This document shows, in pieces, positions 6,640-6,942 of a stretch of 6,942 bases of DNA. The stretch comes from CAZYTO01 sp964650405 (GTDB lineage Bacteria; Acidobacteriota; Thermoanaerobaculia; Gp7-AA8): NCBI GenBank assembly GCA_964650405.1, contig CAZYTO010000292.1, forward strand, positions 1 through 6,942, in the 5' to 3' direction. Both the position numbers and the translations under genes were made by a program. A model generated the notes under the pieces. That model was not told the origin of the DNA. It did no database searches and worked only from the letters and a program-made list of their open reading frames with translations. Position 1 is the first letter of the stretch. Every line of letters starts with the position of its first letter.

Positions 6640-6942
6640 TGTTCTGTACGACGTGCGGCAGTCAACTTCCGACAGGGGCATCGGTCTGCTCGAACTGCGG
6701 CGTGGCGGTCGCCTTTCCGGCGTCGACGCCCGCGATGGCCACGGCGTCGGCCACGATCAACAACTACCTCGTTCCTGCCATCCTGGTCACCCTCTGCTGC
6801 TGCCTGCCCTTCGGCGTCATCGCCATCGTCTACGCCGCGCAGGTGAACACGAAGCTGTCGGTGGGCGACGTGGCCGGTGCCGAAGCAGCGGCGAAGAACG
6901 CGAAGATGTGGTGCTGGATCGGCTTCGGCTGCGGTCTTCTGT
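6639..6942 (+). CDS. Zinc ribbon plus CD225/dispanin membrane protein (3' end outside window)
   Basis: The frame starts at the ATG overlapping the previous stop, with GAGGGGGG (6625-6632) six bases upstream, and runs off the window after 101 residues. Residues 1-20 are a zinc ribbon (Cys3, Cys6, Cys17, Cys20) nearly the same as in the preceding protein. After a Thr/Ala-rich linker, residues from about 42 on match the CD225/dispanin family. NYLVPAILVTLCCCLPFGVIAIVYAAQVN forms a first membrane segment ending in the family's CLPFG and YAAQV motifs. A polar loop SVGDVAGAEAAAKNAKMW follows, then the start of a second helix, WIGFGCGLL. Bacterial members are usually about 100-130 residues, so little is missing. 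The family includes eukaryotic interferon-induced transmembrane proteins, but bacterial members have no established role, and I assign none. Confidence 0.85.
   Translation, partial: MFCTTCGSQLPTGASVCSNCGVAVAFPASTPAMATASATINNYLVPAILVTLCCCLPFGVIAIVYAAQVNTKLSVGDVAGAEAAAKNAKMWCWIGFGCGLL

Noticed and set aside
6639..6942. Antiviral defence role by analogy with interferon-induced CD225 proteins
   Set aside because: Bacterial CD225 proteins are not established defence factors and there are no other defence genes in the window.

Overview
This window is GC-rich bacterial chromosomal DNA. Its first three quarters hold a SUF iron-sulfur cluster operon, all on the + strand, in the order sufB (3' part only)-sufC-sufD-sufS-sufU-sufT. 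The gene order, the SufU-type (not SufE) sulfur acceptor, and the downstream GspG-like and zinc-ribbon/CD225 genes suggest Acidobacteriota or a similar high-GC phylum. That placement is inference: there is no rRNA or other marker here.

Layout: sufB ends at 548. A 91-base spacer full of heptamer repeats follows. sufC (640-1398), sufD (1395-2597) and sufS (2594-3895) are linked by two ATGA stop/start overlaps. sufU (3973-4422) and sufT (4513-5064) each come after a short spacer occupied by palindromic repeat DNA, and a strong hairpin overlaps the sufT stop codon. Next is a monocistronic gene for a small exported protein of unknown function (5208-5777), then a 151-base MITE-like palindromic element (5807-5957). 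The window ends with two translationally coupled genes. One encodes an N-terminal zinc ribbon on a type IV pilin/GspG-like body (6034-6639). The other encodes a closely similar zinc ribbon on a CD225/dispanin two-helix membrane body (6639 to the edge).

How the genes work together: SufS draws sulfur from cysteine and SufU accepts the persulfide. SufB, SufC and SufD form the ATP-driven scaffold on which the cluster is built, and SufT is an auxiliary maturation factor. The key catalytic and ligand residues are present in all six products, so the pathway looks functional. The last three genes have no evident link to SUF.

Nothing here is clearly a new defence or mobile system. Two things deserve most attention. 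First, different families of short repeats sit at almost every gene junction, one of them inside the sufS coding sequence. Second, the paired zinc-ribbon membrane proteins include a pilin-like body that has lost its prepilin peptidase signal.
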